Assembly (NCBI GenBank): GCA_001695595.3
Contig: MBPM02000016.1
Location: forward strand, 186,001-250,000
DNA length: 64,000 nucleotides
Source: Plasmopara viticola
Lineage: Eukaryota > Oomycota > Peronosporomycetes > Peronosporales > Peronosporaceae
Direction of reading: 5' to 3'
The number at the start of each line of letters is the position of its first letter. Within the stretch, counting starts at the first letter, position 1. This document shows, one piece after another, positions 48,228-59,144 of the stretch. Both the position numbers and the translations under genes were made by a program. The notes below the pieces were generated by a model, which had not been told where the DNA came from, did not search any database, and was given only the letters and a program-made list of their open reading frames with translations.

Positions 48228-48472
48228 CGTTCGGTGCACCAGAATGTCATCGTTTCCACATCAAACTTGTCGCTGCAGCGACGATAATCGTAAAAACCTT
48301 CTACGCGCTATTTCATCTTTTTTAAGTTGCCATTATCATACGCGTTATCAATTGGGCTCTACCAAAACTTTGCAGCTCTGCTTGGCACGACAGTATCACC
48401 CTCCTTATATTACTCGTTGACGCTGTCTGCTTATAAGTGGCTCGCTCAAAATTATTGGACTATTGTGCATCG

Positions 48473-51451
48473 CTATTTGGAACTGATTGGAGTATACGTC
48501 TTCGCCTTCTTGAGTAGAAATACCGAGTCTGCTTCGTCTTTCGGCGCCAACTTCCGTTTACTAATTGCTACTTCCGCGCTATCACCATCGGTATCACTCG
48601 TACTGTCGCATCTCGTATTCTTGTTATTGCCATCATCCCGCTTCGAATCATCGCTAGTAGGATTGCCAATACATCCCTCGCTCTCTAATTTAGTCGGCAA
48701 AGTGCTTTCATCCTCATTCCTTTGGGGAGGTCCACCGAGCTTCCAGGCAATTTTTCGAAATACATTTTTAAACTGGGGAGATGGAGCGTTCTTGCCCGTA
48801 ACTTGAGCCTTTTTTCGAGCTAAAAAATTGCTTCCTCCTAAAAACGAATTCGTATCTACATCGTCTTCTTTCTTCTTGCGCACAGGAAGCTGTAAAACTC
48901 GATCTTCTTCGATTTCAGCACCTCGAGGAGATGTCGTAGCTGCTGAACCGATAGAGTCGATTTTTCTCCGACAGGTACTTTGCTCGTCGTCATCGTCATC
49001 GTAATCAACTAATTTGACTGATCGCGGGCGATTTTGGCAAGAAACTTCCTCCTAGACAGAATACATGGAGAAACTTTGATCATCGGCTTTTTTCAGCACG
49101 CACAGCGTCTACAGCTTACCTCTGATAAACCACTCTTGTTAAATTCAGGAGAGGGTTCGGGAAGGTCCGAGTCCTTTTCAAAATACAGCTCTTCTTCATC
49201 GTCAAGGCTGCCTGCTCGAACAAATTGGATGTTTCGAACATCAGGAGAAATAATGTCTGCACTCTTAGACCTTGTGGTTCCTTCATGGCGTATCCGTATG
49301 GCTTCAAACACCAGTGGACACACTGCTTTATAAGTCTCGTAAAATTTTGTGTAGATATGTTCGACCAATGATGTCAGGTTTGTCTTTGAGTACAAAAAAG
49401 ATTTCATAAGCATCAAGCCGACCGCATACTTAAGGCTCTTACTCACCTCCTCAACAAAAGATAAAACTTCTAAAATTGCCGAGCTGACAGCTCCAGTATT
49501 TGATTTTCCAATCTCCAGATTCGCTAGCATTGGTGTAAGCAAATCATTTTGAATCAAAAATCGGGAAAAGAAAGCCTCAGCACGCTTTGCGCATGCTCGG
49601 ACAAATTTAACCGCGTCTGACAAAAATACGGCAAAGAAAAAAGTCAAACTACTGAGGCTTTGATACAGTAACAAATCATGTTCTAATAGTGCGAGTCGCA
49701 ATTACGTACGAAGGACAAAGAGCTTGTTTTGAGACCGTAACATTCTTTCAGCGTAGGTTGCAACAGGTTGCCTGCCGAATAAATACTTGACACGATACCC
49801 ATGATTTTCAGTGCAAAATGATAGAAGATCCATAATGCTGTCTTGAAGACCAAATATCGCGGTCTCATCGTGAACAAATGCCGTGTACTTTAACGGTTGA
49901 AGCAACCAGTGCATGTAGTTAGTATACAGTACACTCAAAAACTTGTCGTCCTAGTGCAACAGGTGGCAAGCAAGTACACTTAGCCAACAAATTGTAACGT
50001 AAGCCTCATTTTGTAGCAGTACCTGTCCAAGAGGCACGCGAAAAACTTCCCGAAGCAAATTAACCAGTTGAATGCGTAAAGCTTCATCTCGTTCAAAAAC
50101 CACCAAAAGAGCAGTAAATAGAGATGAGTCTGACGTCCACGTGATTCGTTCCTTATCTGATGCCGGTGCAGGTATGCATTTGCCTTCACTTGCAAGATAT
50201 GAACGTAAATTGTCTGGGCTTTGGTATACGACAAGCACATTTAAAATGTCCACTGCTAGTGTCACATCCTCAGCATTCGAACTCGAAGAGCCTAAAATGG
50301 TAGCAAATGCCGCAAAAAGCTCGCCATTTCCAAACAAATCACTGATGAGAGAGTTAAATACTGGTGGGGTTCCGGGTGCGTCTCGACGCTGAGCTTTATC
50401 TATTGGCTTTGTCACCCGCACCAAGTTGATTATCGCTCTCAGCAACCCAAGACCTTCAAATCGTTTGTCTTTGCTGATAACAAGATCCTTACTACATTTA
50501 AGCGCACAATTATCTCAAAAATGAATTGCAGTCGAAATCACTCATGCAAAAGGTACGTACATAGTCTTCCAGTAGACTTCGGTTTCCGAAATAAATGAAA
50601 GGATGTAAAAGTTATTTTCATTTAGCATATGCTCCAACAAGAACACACACCCATCAGGCAGAGAACGCGAGAGCACGTTATCCTTGATCACCTGGATACG
50701 AAAGTTCATATGGACACGCTCTACAATGCTTGGATCTGTGATAGGTATCACCTGTCAAGGATCAAGCGACAACGTCAATGTCTTTCATTAACTTGCCACA
50801 TTGACATTGAAAAGTACCTCGTTGAATCCTCCATCTCCCTCTAAAACCGTTCGAAAGTCCATTTCGTGAATCAATCCAGGATTGTAGCCAAATACGCCAA
50901 CTACCGAGATAAAATTGGTCTCGTTCAACAAAATTTCAATCAATCCTCGGTTGCACATTTCGACTAATCAGGCATAGATAAACGCATCATCGATATATAT
51001 ATATATATCTATGTCAATCAGGACAATCATTGCAATAAACTCACAGATGGCATAGAAAATGTCAAAAAGCTTGTGCAGCACAGTTTTTTCGGCGTCCAAC
51101 TCGCTCACGTCGAACAAATCGAGCAACTTGACAATGTACGCGCCATTCTATACGTCATCAATTCGTGCGATTAGTCTCTACACTCTATATTGCCTCGCTA
51201 GACAATCTTTAACCTCGTCCGCAAGTTCCGTGATCACCATGGAACGCACAGTTGGATGTGATGTCTTGAGCATTAGCAAAACGTCATCCAGATGATCGAT
51301 ATCGCAGGGCGGAAGGTTCAAGCTGCTTATATAAATGCCAATCACGGGACGGTAACCAATTAGAAGTCAAAAAGCTACCGACGGGGAAAGTCATTCCTTA
51401 CGGCTTAATTTCGTCGCGGAAGAGCTGGTCGAGACTGATCTCGCCCTCCAT
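48473..51451 (-). CDS. SMEK: Protein phosphatase 4 regulatory subunit 3 (SMEK/PP4R3), ten exons
   Basis: The gene is complement(48473..49051, 49120..49383, 49447..49616, 49710..49950, 50023..50491, 50561..50751, 50818..50963, 51045..51147, 51214..51325, 51402..51451). All nine introns (63-93 nt) start GT and end AG with agreeing phases, giving 774 residues. Family landmarks in order: LNLPPCDIDHLDDVLLML, NGAYIVKLLDLFDV, GFNEVIPITDPSI, GLGLLRAIINLVRVTK, DDKFLSVLYTNYMHWLLQPL, FCTENHGYRVKYLFG, and the acidic tail LVDYDDDDDEQ near LKKAKTYTP at the very end. Family knowledge: PP4R3 recruits substrates to PP4 in DNA repair and signalling. The N-terminal EVH1/RanBP1-like domain of animal and yeast relatives is absent; the protein starts MEGEISLDQLFRDEI. 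Confidence 0.9.
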
Positions 51452-51626
51452 AGTGACGCACAATTGCTTTTCTTACACGTTGTCTCGCACTATTATTGCG
51501 GATAATCTTGTCAGGCAATGGGTCTTGGGGCAGATGCAGCGGCAACTTTTCGACAGCGCGCGTTACCGAGTGACTCCCCTTTTTAGGTGACCAATTAGGG
51601 GGCAGCATTTCCGGCATTTTGGCCAA
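51405..51626 (-). other. ORF overlapping the 5' end of SMEK in another frame
   Basis: An ATG-started frame of 73 codons (LPPNWSPKKGSHSVTRAVEK, then basic residues) overlaps SMEK exon 1 in a different frame. It could be an upstream ORF, or the true SMEK N-terminus displaced by a one-base error near 51450. I cannot decide between them, and the text does not resemble an EVH1 domain. Confidence 0.3.
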
Positions 51627-51696
51627 TTAATAAAAAAAAAAGAATGATGTTTGACCGTTTTTACATTTGCTCAACATTTCTCGGTATCGTATGTAC

Positions 51697-51938
51697 GACA
51701 GTGATGTAGTACATGGTACACCATTGCTGTGATGTGTGGTACATCATTGCTGTGATGTGTGGTACATCATTGGTGATGTGTGGTACATCATTGCTGTGAT
51801 GTGTGGCACATCGTTGCTGTCTCTAAGGGTGTTTAGGGGTACGCCCGATGCTTTTATATGCAATGGTGGAGCGGATGATGTGTCATGGACGACACACCCG
51901 TCCGCTTTATTAAAGATTAATCCTCTTTTGATTCATCT
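51697..51938. repeat. Left end of CRN element: palindrome, 23 bp tandem array, TIR
   Basis: From outside inward: an imperfect palindrome (51697-51730); five tandem units of 21-23 bp starting GGTACATCATTGCTG-like at 51715, 51738, 51761, 51782 and 51805; then the arm ending at 51938. The last repeat unit overlaps the arm. The right end has a single palindrome instead of the array, so the array expanded only on this side. Confidence 0.82.
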
Positions 51939-52057
51939 ATAACGCTTGGTAAGGGCTCCTATCAGGTTCGTAGGTATCCTCTTATAGAGAGACTGTTCTT
52001 ATAAGGGATTAGAATATGAATTGACTCTCAGTCGCGAACTTTCTGGAAAAAAGGAAC

Positions 52058-53231
52058 ATGACGTTGGTCAATGGTGTGTATAACGAAGGGAGTGTGTTTT
52101 CTATCCAGATTAAGGACAGTGCAGAGGCCAAAGCGCTGCAAAAAGCTATTGCCGGCATCTTGAACACCGAACAGCACGCTGTTCCGGCAAGACTCGCGAC
52201 GCTCTATTTGGCACGGAAGAAGGAAGGCGAGAACGATGCGTGGTTGAAGAGCGACCCCACACTCGAGCCAAGGACGGCAAACCAACGATGAACATGTGGT
52301 CGAGATGATTCCAAACTGGATGCTCGACGACGATGAGTACTTCAAAAAGGAGTTCCAGCCTGGAGACAGAGAGATTCAAGTCTTGGTGGAACTCCCAGAA
52401 GCTGCGGCTCGAGTCGAGAGGAAGCAAGGCGAATGGAGCGCAAAGGACTTTTCGACCGTGGATTCTCAACTTCAATCAAATATTTGGAGGTCAGTTGTTA
52501 GGATTTCATTAGCAGTGTGTTAAGGAATAGCGCTGGTTGTCGATCGAACACCAACACATTTGTATCTGCTGACCAACTTGCACTTGTGGGACGACGAGAG
52601 TTTTGCTTATCACTTGAGTGACGAGTTCAAGGTTGAACTCGAGCGATATTCGAGGCTTCACCCGGCGATGAAAACAAGTGGAAAGCGAAAAAATGACACT
52701 ATTGGTTTGCTCGAGCCACCCACCCGCAAATCCGCACGAGTAAAGTAGGCATCAGTATTTTGTAGCATGTCGATGAAAGAAGTCCTCAAGTTCAGACTCG
52801 AGAGTGGCATTTGTTGGCGCAGTTCCGCTGCCTTCGACTTCGCGATTTTTGAAGTTGCCGCGCCGCAAGACATTCAGCTCGTTCGATGTCGCATGGCTAT
52901 TGAGGTCTATCCAACGATGCATGTCCAGGTGATTGGATTCCCAGGCGCTCTCGAAGCTCGTGGATTTAATCACCCATATGCCATCATCCCAGCTCAAGTC
53001 ACTGGTTGGAGCAGCAACCAAATGCTTCTTTCTTCTCTGTCTGCTCCAGGTCTCTCTGGAAGTGGTATTGTATGCACGAAAAGGGGAGTTTCAGTTGGAT
53101 CTATTGGCGGTGGATTCGACGGCTCCAAGGATAACGAGCAATTTCTCTCGTTAGGCTTCACGCTTCATGGGATCCCGCCTGATTTGCCGTCGAGATTGCC
53201 GAAGATGAATCAAAAGAGGATTAATCTTTAA
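52058..53231 (+). pseudogene. Crinkler (CRN) effector with trypsin-like domain, broken
   Basis: The first frame (52058-52291) starts at an ATG and has the CRN header fold: GSVFSIQIKDS, LQKAIAGIL and the LxLFLAK-type motif LYLARK followed by AWL. The frame then shifts between about 52262 and 52296. The second frame gives a CRN-like MIPNWMLDDDEYF and IQVLVELPE. It continues into a domain with the three marks of trypsin-like proteases: His in LLTNLH (codon 52581), Asp in DFAIFEV (52835), Ser in GLSGS (53055). Two in-frame stops interrupt it: TAA 52521-52523 and TAG 52746-52748. So there are at least three breaks and this copy should not make a full product. The last codons and stop lie inside the right inverted repeat. 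CRNs are secreted host-targeted effectors of oomycetes; the protease role here is inference. Confidence 0.72.
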
Positions 53232-53363
53232 TACAGCGGACGGGTGTGTCGTCTATGACACATTGTCCGCTCTACCATTGCATATGAGAGCATCGAGCGT
53301 ACCCCTAGACACACTTGGAGACAGCAATGATGTACTACATGGTACATCATTGCTGTCTCTAGG
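53203..53363. repeat. Right end of CRN element: TIR and palindrome
   Basis: The arm 53203-53330 is the inverted partner of 51811-51938. It runs into a near-perfect palindrome, AGACAGCAATGATGTACTAC and its complement, centred near 53337. CCCCTAG occurs on the inner side and CTAGGGG on the outer side of the palindrome, so the outer end could fold into a long hairpin. Confidence 0.82.
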
Positions 53364-54275
53364 GGTGCCTACACCTCACTGTATTTTGTCGGTGGCATTT
53401 ATCATTTATATTCTTTATGGCTGCATAAAGTGCTGCTTGTTTTTGCGTACGAAAACTAAAATTAGATCCAAGTCTGGGAATAAAACGGAGTGACACCTAA
53501 GCTCCGTGTATGATACTCCGCATTTTGTACGCTCATTATCAGTCTTGTACTTTCCATTAAAAAGGCTTCAAATTCAAAATCACTTTGCCTTTTGCAGGCA
53601 TATCATAGCGTAGATTCACTCGACATGATGGTCGTTCAGGACGTCACAATGGTCATCAAGTATTACGTCAATAGGAATAGGCTAAATGCCTTTGAGTCAT
53701 GGACGACGGGGGCACACTCGCTTTGATATAACAATAGCAACGTCAGAATTAAGTGGTGCTTTAAAAAAAACTATAATGTTCTACAGGGTGATTTTCGATA
53801 CCAGTAATTACCATCGCTGTTTTACGCAAAAGGTATTCTTTGCTAGAATAAGAATAAGATTTAAGCACCGAAAAGTACACCGCAAATGTTCACATTTTTC
53901 GTGTGCTGCAAGTAGCTGTCACCCAAACACTGCTGGTGAACGCGTGTCAGCTACAAAGTGTCATAAATTAGTCATGAGAGACCGTAGCTTGTGTAAGTGT
54001 TCAGCTCGCGGAAAGCTTTCGGTCAGTCTCATAAGTTGTATGAAGAAGTTTTACGAAGTTTTACACCATCCTCTGATTGCTATTTTCAAATACTCGAACG
54101 ATTAGGTAATGCATGCAAGCGGTAGGTTTTTAAAAGCCTGAAGCACGTTTTGTGCTTTTTCATTAATTTCTACTGAAAGCGCAAGAAGCTAAACACAAAA
54201 GCTGCGAAAACACGGCTCGAGTCTGTAAAAGAAGCACCCTACCTACGAGTTTCTGGTGACAATTAAACTGCGCAT
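53364..54275. other. Intergenic, no gene seen
   Basis: About 0.9 kb. A 139-codon plus-strand frame (53686-54105) is rich in Cys, Lys and His but has no recognisable domain or coding regularity, so I did not call it. Confidence 0.5.
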
Positions 54276-54950
54276 TTAAAGCTTGTTCATGGACGCAATG
54301 TCCACCGACTGCACGTAATCTTCAAAGGCTTCAATCGCGTCCGTAATGTCATCGAGCAGCACAAGGTCATCCACAATGACGCACTGCACCAGCAGTTTCT
54401 TGATGCCAAATGCGACAGGCACCAACTTGTGACCCTCGCCCCACGTGAGGCCCTCGATTTTCAAGGCCTTGATCTTGATGGCTAAATCCTCAAGGTCCGT
54501 CTCGGCCTCCCACGGCTTGACTTCAATCACCACCTGCGAACGTTCAATGGGCTTCTTCTTCTCTTTTTTAGCAGCCTTAGCGGCTTCTGCACGTTTAGCA
54601 GCCAGTGCCTTGGCAGCCTCATCGTCTTCCTCGTCATCGTCATCGCCAAACAGATCATCATCATCATTGTCTTCTTTCTCCACCTTTGCCGGGGCAGCAG
54701 TAGCCTTTGGAGTAGCTGTGGTCTTTCGAGGAAATAAGATAGCACGCAAGCCCAATTTAGCAGCCGTGTGCACATACCAGCGGTACACGTTTGCGTGCTT
54801 GCCAGCATCGGGTACAGATGAGAATTTTCGGTACAAATCGGCGTCTGCCGAGCTAAACTTGTAGCCTTCAATATAGCTGCGGTTTGACAAGAAACCGTTG
54901 AGCTTTTTCAAGCCACTGTCTTGGTCCAGGTTGTCGAAGGAGAGGCCCAT
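54276..54950 (-). CDS. EEF1B: Elongation factor 1-beta (eEF1B guanine exchange factor)
   Basis: A single exon encodes 224 residues. The N-terminal GST-C-like helical part (residues 1-70) contains GYKFSSADADLYRKF. A Lys/Ala/Glu-rich acidic linker with DLFGDDDDEEDDE follows, then the C-terminal exchange domain: VVIEVKPWEAETDLEDLA, GLTWGEGHKLVPVAFGIKKL and VDDLVLLDDITDAIE. Family knowledge: eEF1B beta reloads eEF1A with GTP during translation. The short VQSVDIASMNKL end is normal for the family. Complete, no breaks. Confidence 0.95.
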   Translation of the reverse strand: MGLSFDNLDQDSGLKKLNGFLSNRSYIEGYKFSSADADLYRKFSSVPDAGKHANVYRWYVHTAAKLGLRAILFPRKTTATPKATAAPAKVEKEDNDDDDLFGDDDDEEDDEAAKALAAKRAEAAKAAKKEKKKPIERSQVVIEVKPWEAETDLEDLAIKIKALKIEGLTWGEGHKLVPVAFGIKKLLVQCVIVDDLVLLDDITDAIEAFEDYVQSVDIASMNKL

Positions 54951-55584
54951 GGGAAAGAAAAGCTGCTTGGCTAGTGCTGGATCTACAATTAGGGAGTCTT
55001 AGTTGGCTGGCACACGAGTGCCGACGAGCATTTGTATGCGGCGAGGTTATCAGCATAATTTATGAAAGCTGCGGATATGTGCTCATCTAATTACATGTCA
55101 TTTTAGATTTAATGAGTTTAACTTTCTCGTTAAAAGGAGGCAGGGGTAGGTGGAAAGACCATTGGTTGTTTCTTCAGGATCAAATATAAACACATTTTAC
55201 TTACATAAAAATCATACTTTAAAAGATTGTGACTTGTCGTCATAGTCTACTCTTGTAAAACGTCGTATTATCAACAAAGAATATTTTTTATGACGAATTT
55301 GAAAAGATGCACTCTCCGCACGCGACCCTAAGAAATTGCTCATTGAGTGCGATTTGGGTATCTGAGGTTTTTCCATTCGTCTCGGCACAAGAGCATCAAA
55401 AAGCCCCGATCACTCGCGGTAGTTGCTGATATAGTCGTTACAAGATTTGATGATGCAGTCACTTGATGAAGTTTAGAAGAAGTTAACGACCACTTTTCCT
55501 ATCATGCCGTTCTTCTCCGCAGTTGCCGCATCAACTTAGGCGCCGCAAAGAATTCTCCACAACATCAAATCGCGATGGGGAGCT
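54951..55584. other. Intergenic, EF-1 beta upstream region
   Basis: About 0.63 kb between the EF-1 beta start and the MULE relic. It should contain the EF-1 beta promoter; no gene is seen. Confidence 0.5.
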
Positions 55585-56460
55585 CTATGTAGAGCTCTGA
55601 AAATGGTGCTTAAGAGCATGGACAAGACATTCGCGGTCGTAATGGACAAATGGATTGAAGAGTTGTGCTAGTAGTACGCCAATATGGTCAAGGATTTTCG
55701 CTGCAGGTACAAGGCTCCTTCTTACACTACCCGGATGCGCTTCGTTTTTTCCCTCGAATATTTTGGGTGCTACCAACACTGCTTCTAATCCAAAAGGCTG
55801 CACCAGCCACCGGTGCAAAATAAAAACTTCAAAGCTTAGCATCCTTGGAGATTTGGAGGGTGTTGTCGCTACTACTGCTGCTGCTTGTCGAAACTTGTGT
55901 CTGCACGGCATTACTATAACTGAAGTAAAATCACCGTGACATTCCACGGCATTGTCTTCGTCGTTCTCCAAAGATGCACTAAGTCGCAATTTGTACTTTA
56001 CGATTAAAGCTGCAGCAGAGACCTTGCCGGTAAAGGCACAGAAGACCAACCGGTAGCCTAGGACATCGGTAGCGAAGGTTTGTTGGTACTCGCTATCTAC
56101 CTAGATAGTTGTAAGCTAAATCACATAACGAAGCTAACAGGCAGTCTTCGCCATCAGCAAATCACGCGTTGACACTGTTCTCCATGACTTGACTATTGTA
56201 TGCGCGCTGTCAACGCGCGAAGTTGTGACTAAAAAAGGCAGCTTGTTGCGTACAAACACGTCCATAAGTTGTTGTTCCTTGTACTGCAGCCAAGTCTCTT
56301 CAATATACCCGTGGCATGATGCGGAAAACATTCTCGCATCCTAATCAACTGCTTTCTCTTCACGCTTTGGTTTCGACCGCACAAAGCTGCTCCAGTATTG
56401 TTTAAGAGCTTCGAAAGCAGCGATGCTTGCGAAGGCCTTTCTTGATCGGTCGAATATATA
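55585..56460 (-). pseudogene. MULE-type transposase relic (C-terminal half)
   Basis: On the minus strand, in order: EALKQYWSSF, then GYIEETWLQYKEQQLMDVF and a SRVDSAHTIVKSWRTVST block that matches the NRVE.AH..LK.....ST motif of MULE transposases. Further along (frame 55585-56049) is a SWIM-like zinc-binding string, ECHGDFTSVIVMPCRHKF. Stops and frame changes separate the blocks, so this is a dead fragment. Terminal repeats were not found. The match is from memory of oomycete MULEs. Confidence 0.58.
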
Positions 56461-59140
56461 CAATGACCCTACAATAGTCTTGAACGACCTTGCAGCTTTA
56501 ATCATGTATCCTCACAATGGCTTCTTAAAGAGCCAACCGACGACTAGATCACGATCGATGGGCGATAAACGTCTTCGTATGATAAAAAGTGTAGCAAAAA
56601 CCTGTTTCATGTGCCGCATCCCAAGAAGTAATTTTCTGTGCGATCCCAGTACGCAAAGGTAAATCTCTAGTGTCGACAAGTGCATAAAAGGCAATTCAAA
56701 ACAACTGGTCTTGTAGGTTGAGTCGACTTACCATGCCTGTCCAGCGCTAAATCGGCAGCAATCTCATTTGGTGGAAAGAATATAATCAATACGTGTGTCA
56801 CCTGGCGTTGAGCATTGAAAAGAGTAAAATAAAGACAGAGCGATCCACAAGTTCGTCAAGCTGAACAACAAATGACCAGCTAGCATGCACAGGGACTCTT
56901 CTTGTTTGACACTCTAAACATCTCTTGAGAAAATACCTCTTGGGGTCATTATATCCCCACGACGGCGCTTGGCAGCCATTCTTCGGACTTTTTTCTGCCG
57001 ATCAATTACCGCTTCAGTGATTTGCTTTGGTTGCTCTACTGGCACTGTTCATCATTGCAGATGGACAGCTAGATCGGTGAAGAGTATGTGCTTGTGAAAT
57101 TCAACATTGACTCGCCAATGAGCTTCTTCATCGTGTTGCGCACCACGCATGATTACACTTTAAATATACAGCCTGTCCCAGACGCACTTATTCAACAATT
57201 TCGGCGATTTGTTGCGCACGAACACTCCGAAGCCTTTTACGTTACCGTCTTTGTTGTTTCCTGTTCGTATGGTGTACAAAGCAGATATTATATAGCCTTT
57301 ATCGGCAAGATGTAAAATTTAAATGTGAGCAGGTAGCCTCTAGGCTAGCGTAGGCTGCTCTGATAAGTTCTTATCAAGGATCCATGGAATTTTGCGCTTA
57401 ATCTGTATTACGGGAGAGACCTTACAACAGAATCAAGCAAGAGTAGCTTGGAAAAACGACGGTTTTTACTTTCTACTCAGCAATTTAACAGCCGCAACTA
57501 AATTTTCGCAGCAACAACCGTGACCCCCCCCCGGACTTGCCGCTGGGCGCTCAGCATAAGAAGTCTGACAAAAAGAATTTCCTCATGGCTGTCAAGGATG
57601 GAAGCGGTAAAATGGGCCTCGGCCGACAAGAAAAACGACGCCGAGGCATGAACATTATCGCACAGGGCATTAGGAATCAGAACCAGACCACCATTTGGTC
57701 GGTAGCGCGCACCGTAAAGGAATAAAAATACTATGGAGCGTTAAAATTGCTCGACGTGCCAGCAGCACAACTTACAGAACTAGAGTGTAGCAAGTTTGGC
57801 AGAGCATTTTAACTCGTCCAACGAGACTTTAAACAGCGGAGTAGTCCGTTGACTAGACCGCACTAGCAAGTGAATTGTCTTGGTAGTCTGCCGCGAAGTA
57901 TGACTTGAGTCCATCGACTGTGAAAAATGCGAGGAACACAATGCTAATATTGAAGTCAATGAGGAGCCGCCCCAGCAATCAAGATGCCGGACAGGAGCGA
58001 GGCTGTGGAGCAAGCACTCAATGTAAATGAGATTGCTGAAAATCGCAAGTCCAGATAATAATTGCAAAGGGAAAGAAATGGCAGTAGATTCACGATTAGT
58101 TTTTTCGAGTATGACCAAGTCGGACAATTTTAGCGGGTGTGTTAGAAGCAGAACGTCACCAGGGAAGATGATGCTGTTTTTCTCGCTGTTGAACAAGAGT
58201 GTGATGCCTGGCTTATCTAAAGCAGGGCTAAGTCACACATGAGACTTCATTAATGATTTTTTCTATCACGACGTGATAGACGCTTGCTCGGAGATCACCA
58301 CTGTTGATAGCATGAGGCTGCGGGTGGTCGGTAAGGTCAAGCTCATTGGATTTTAACAGGGTTCGTATGGAGATCGATTAGGTTCTGTACATTCCTAAAT
58401 GTGACAAACATCTATTAAGCTAGGAGAACGTGACTATAGGGTGGAGCTTAGGAGATTTTTTAAATGCGCAACGAGCGACTCTTGTAGACAAGAGCGTTAA
58501 CAAAGCGTTGGTTTTCGACCAAAGTAGAAAGAAGCTCGGCTATTGGAGAAACATGGATAACTAAACTTTAATATGATCGATCAGGGTGCTTTAGAAGAGC
58601 GCCATGGGCAAGACACAGCGCTTGCAGTCGTGTGCCGGCAGTAAAGTGGGATTTTGTGGGGAATGTTTAACGGGTAAAGTAATAAAAATTTCGTCATAGT
58701 TACGTACGAAGATCCGCGCGTTTGTACACACGAACAAATCGAGACGGTTTCGGAGGGCGAAGCAAGATATGTCTTGCTTTTTGGTTCCTGGCTGTTTGTG
58801 GTGCCGTACTTTGAAAAAGAGTGAGGTAGCCCTTTTGCTTAGCAAATTGAAATATCTCTTCCAAAACCGATAGGGGCATCTTTTAAGACTCTTGCATTCG
58901 AATAACGAAACGAAAATTAAAGGGAAAAGGTTGCAAAGATCTGTGATGAAAATGTTATCGTGTATCAGCGCATGGTGTCACACAGCCTGCAGCAGCACAA
59001 TAATGCGGGGCAACAATAAAAAAAAGCGCTAAGCATTATTAAATACAAAATTTGTCTACTCATTAGTACGCGAAGTAGTAAGCTCCTTATCGATTTTTCG
59101 ACAAAAACGGCAAATTTGGACACTTCACCTTAGATTTTGG
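56461..59140. other. Decayed repeat region, no supported gene
   Basis: About 2.7 kb. Frames at 57088-57315, 57537-57725 and 57780-58196 were read. The 57537 frame (basic, GKMGLGRQEKRRRGMNII) is unrecognised. Most of this stretch is probably the 5' part of the following copia relic plus other debris, but I cannot show that. Confidence 0.4.
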
Positions 59141-59144
59141 ACTT

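Larger units (their letters stand above)
51697..53363. mobile_element. TIR element carrying a CRN-protease pseudogene
   Basis: Two 128 bp inverted arms, 51811-51938 and 53203-53330, align without gaps with 12 mismatches by my count (about 91%). Outside each arm is a palindrome built from the same motif (ACAGCAATGATGTAC and its complement): 51697-51730 on the left and about 53314-53363 on the right. Between the arms lie about 1.26 kb holding one cargo gene, a broken Crinkler with a protease domain. No transposase is present, so the element would have to be moved in trans. No clear target-site duplication was found at the outer edges. The inverted-repeat structure is directly visible; calling it a transposon is inference. 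Confidence 0.72.

Noticed and set aside
50995..51010. (TA)n run within a PP4R3 intron as a regulatory element
   Set aside because: It is a plain dinucleotide repeat inside an 81 nt intron; nothing suggests function.
53686..54105. 139-codon ORF after the CRN element as a small secreted protein
   Set aside because: No signal peptide, no domain and irregular composition; looks like a chance frame.
57537..57725. Small basic protein gene (62 codons)
   Set aside because: Unrecognised, no ATG-supported context, lies after a poly-C run in decayed repeat sequence; not strong enough to call.
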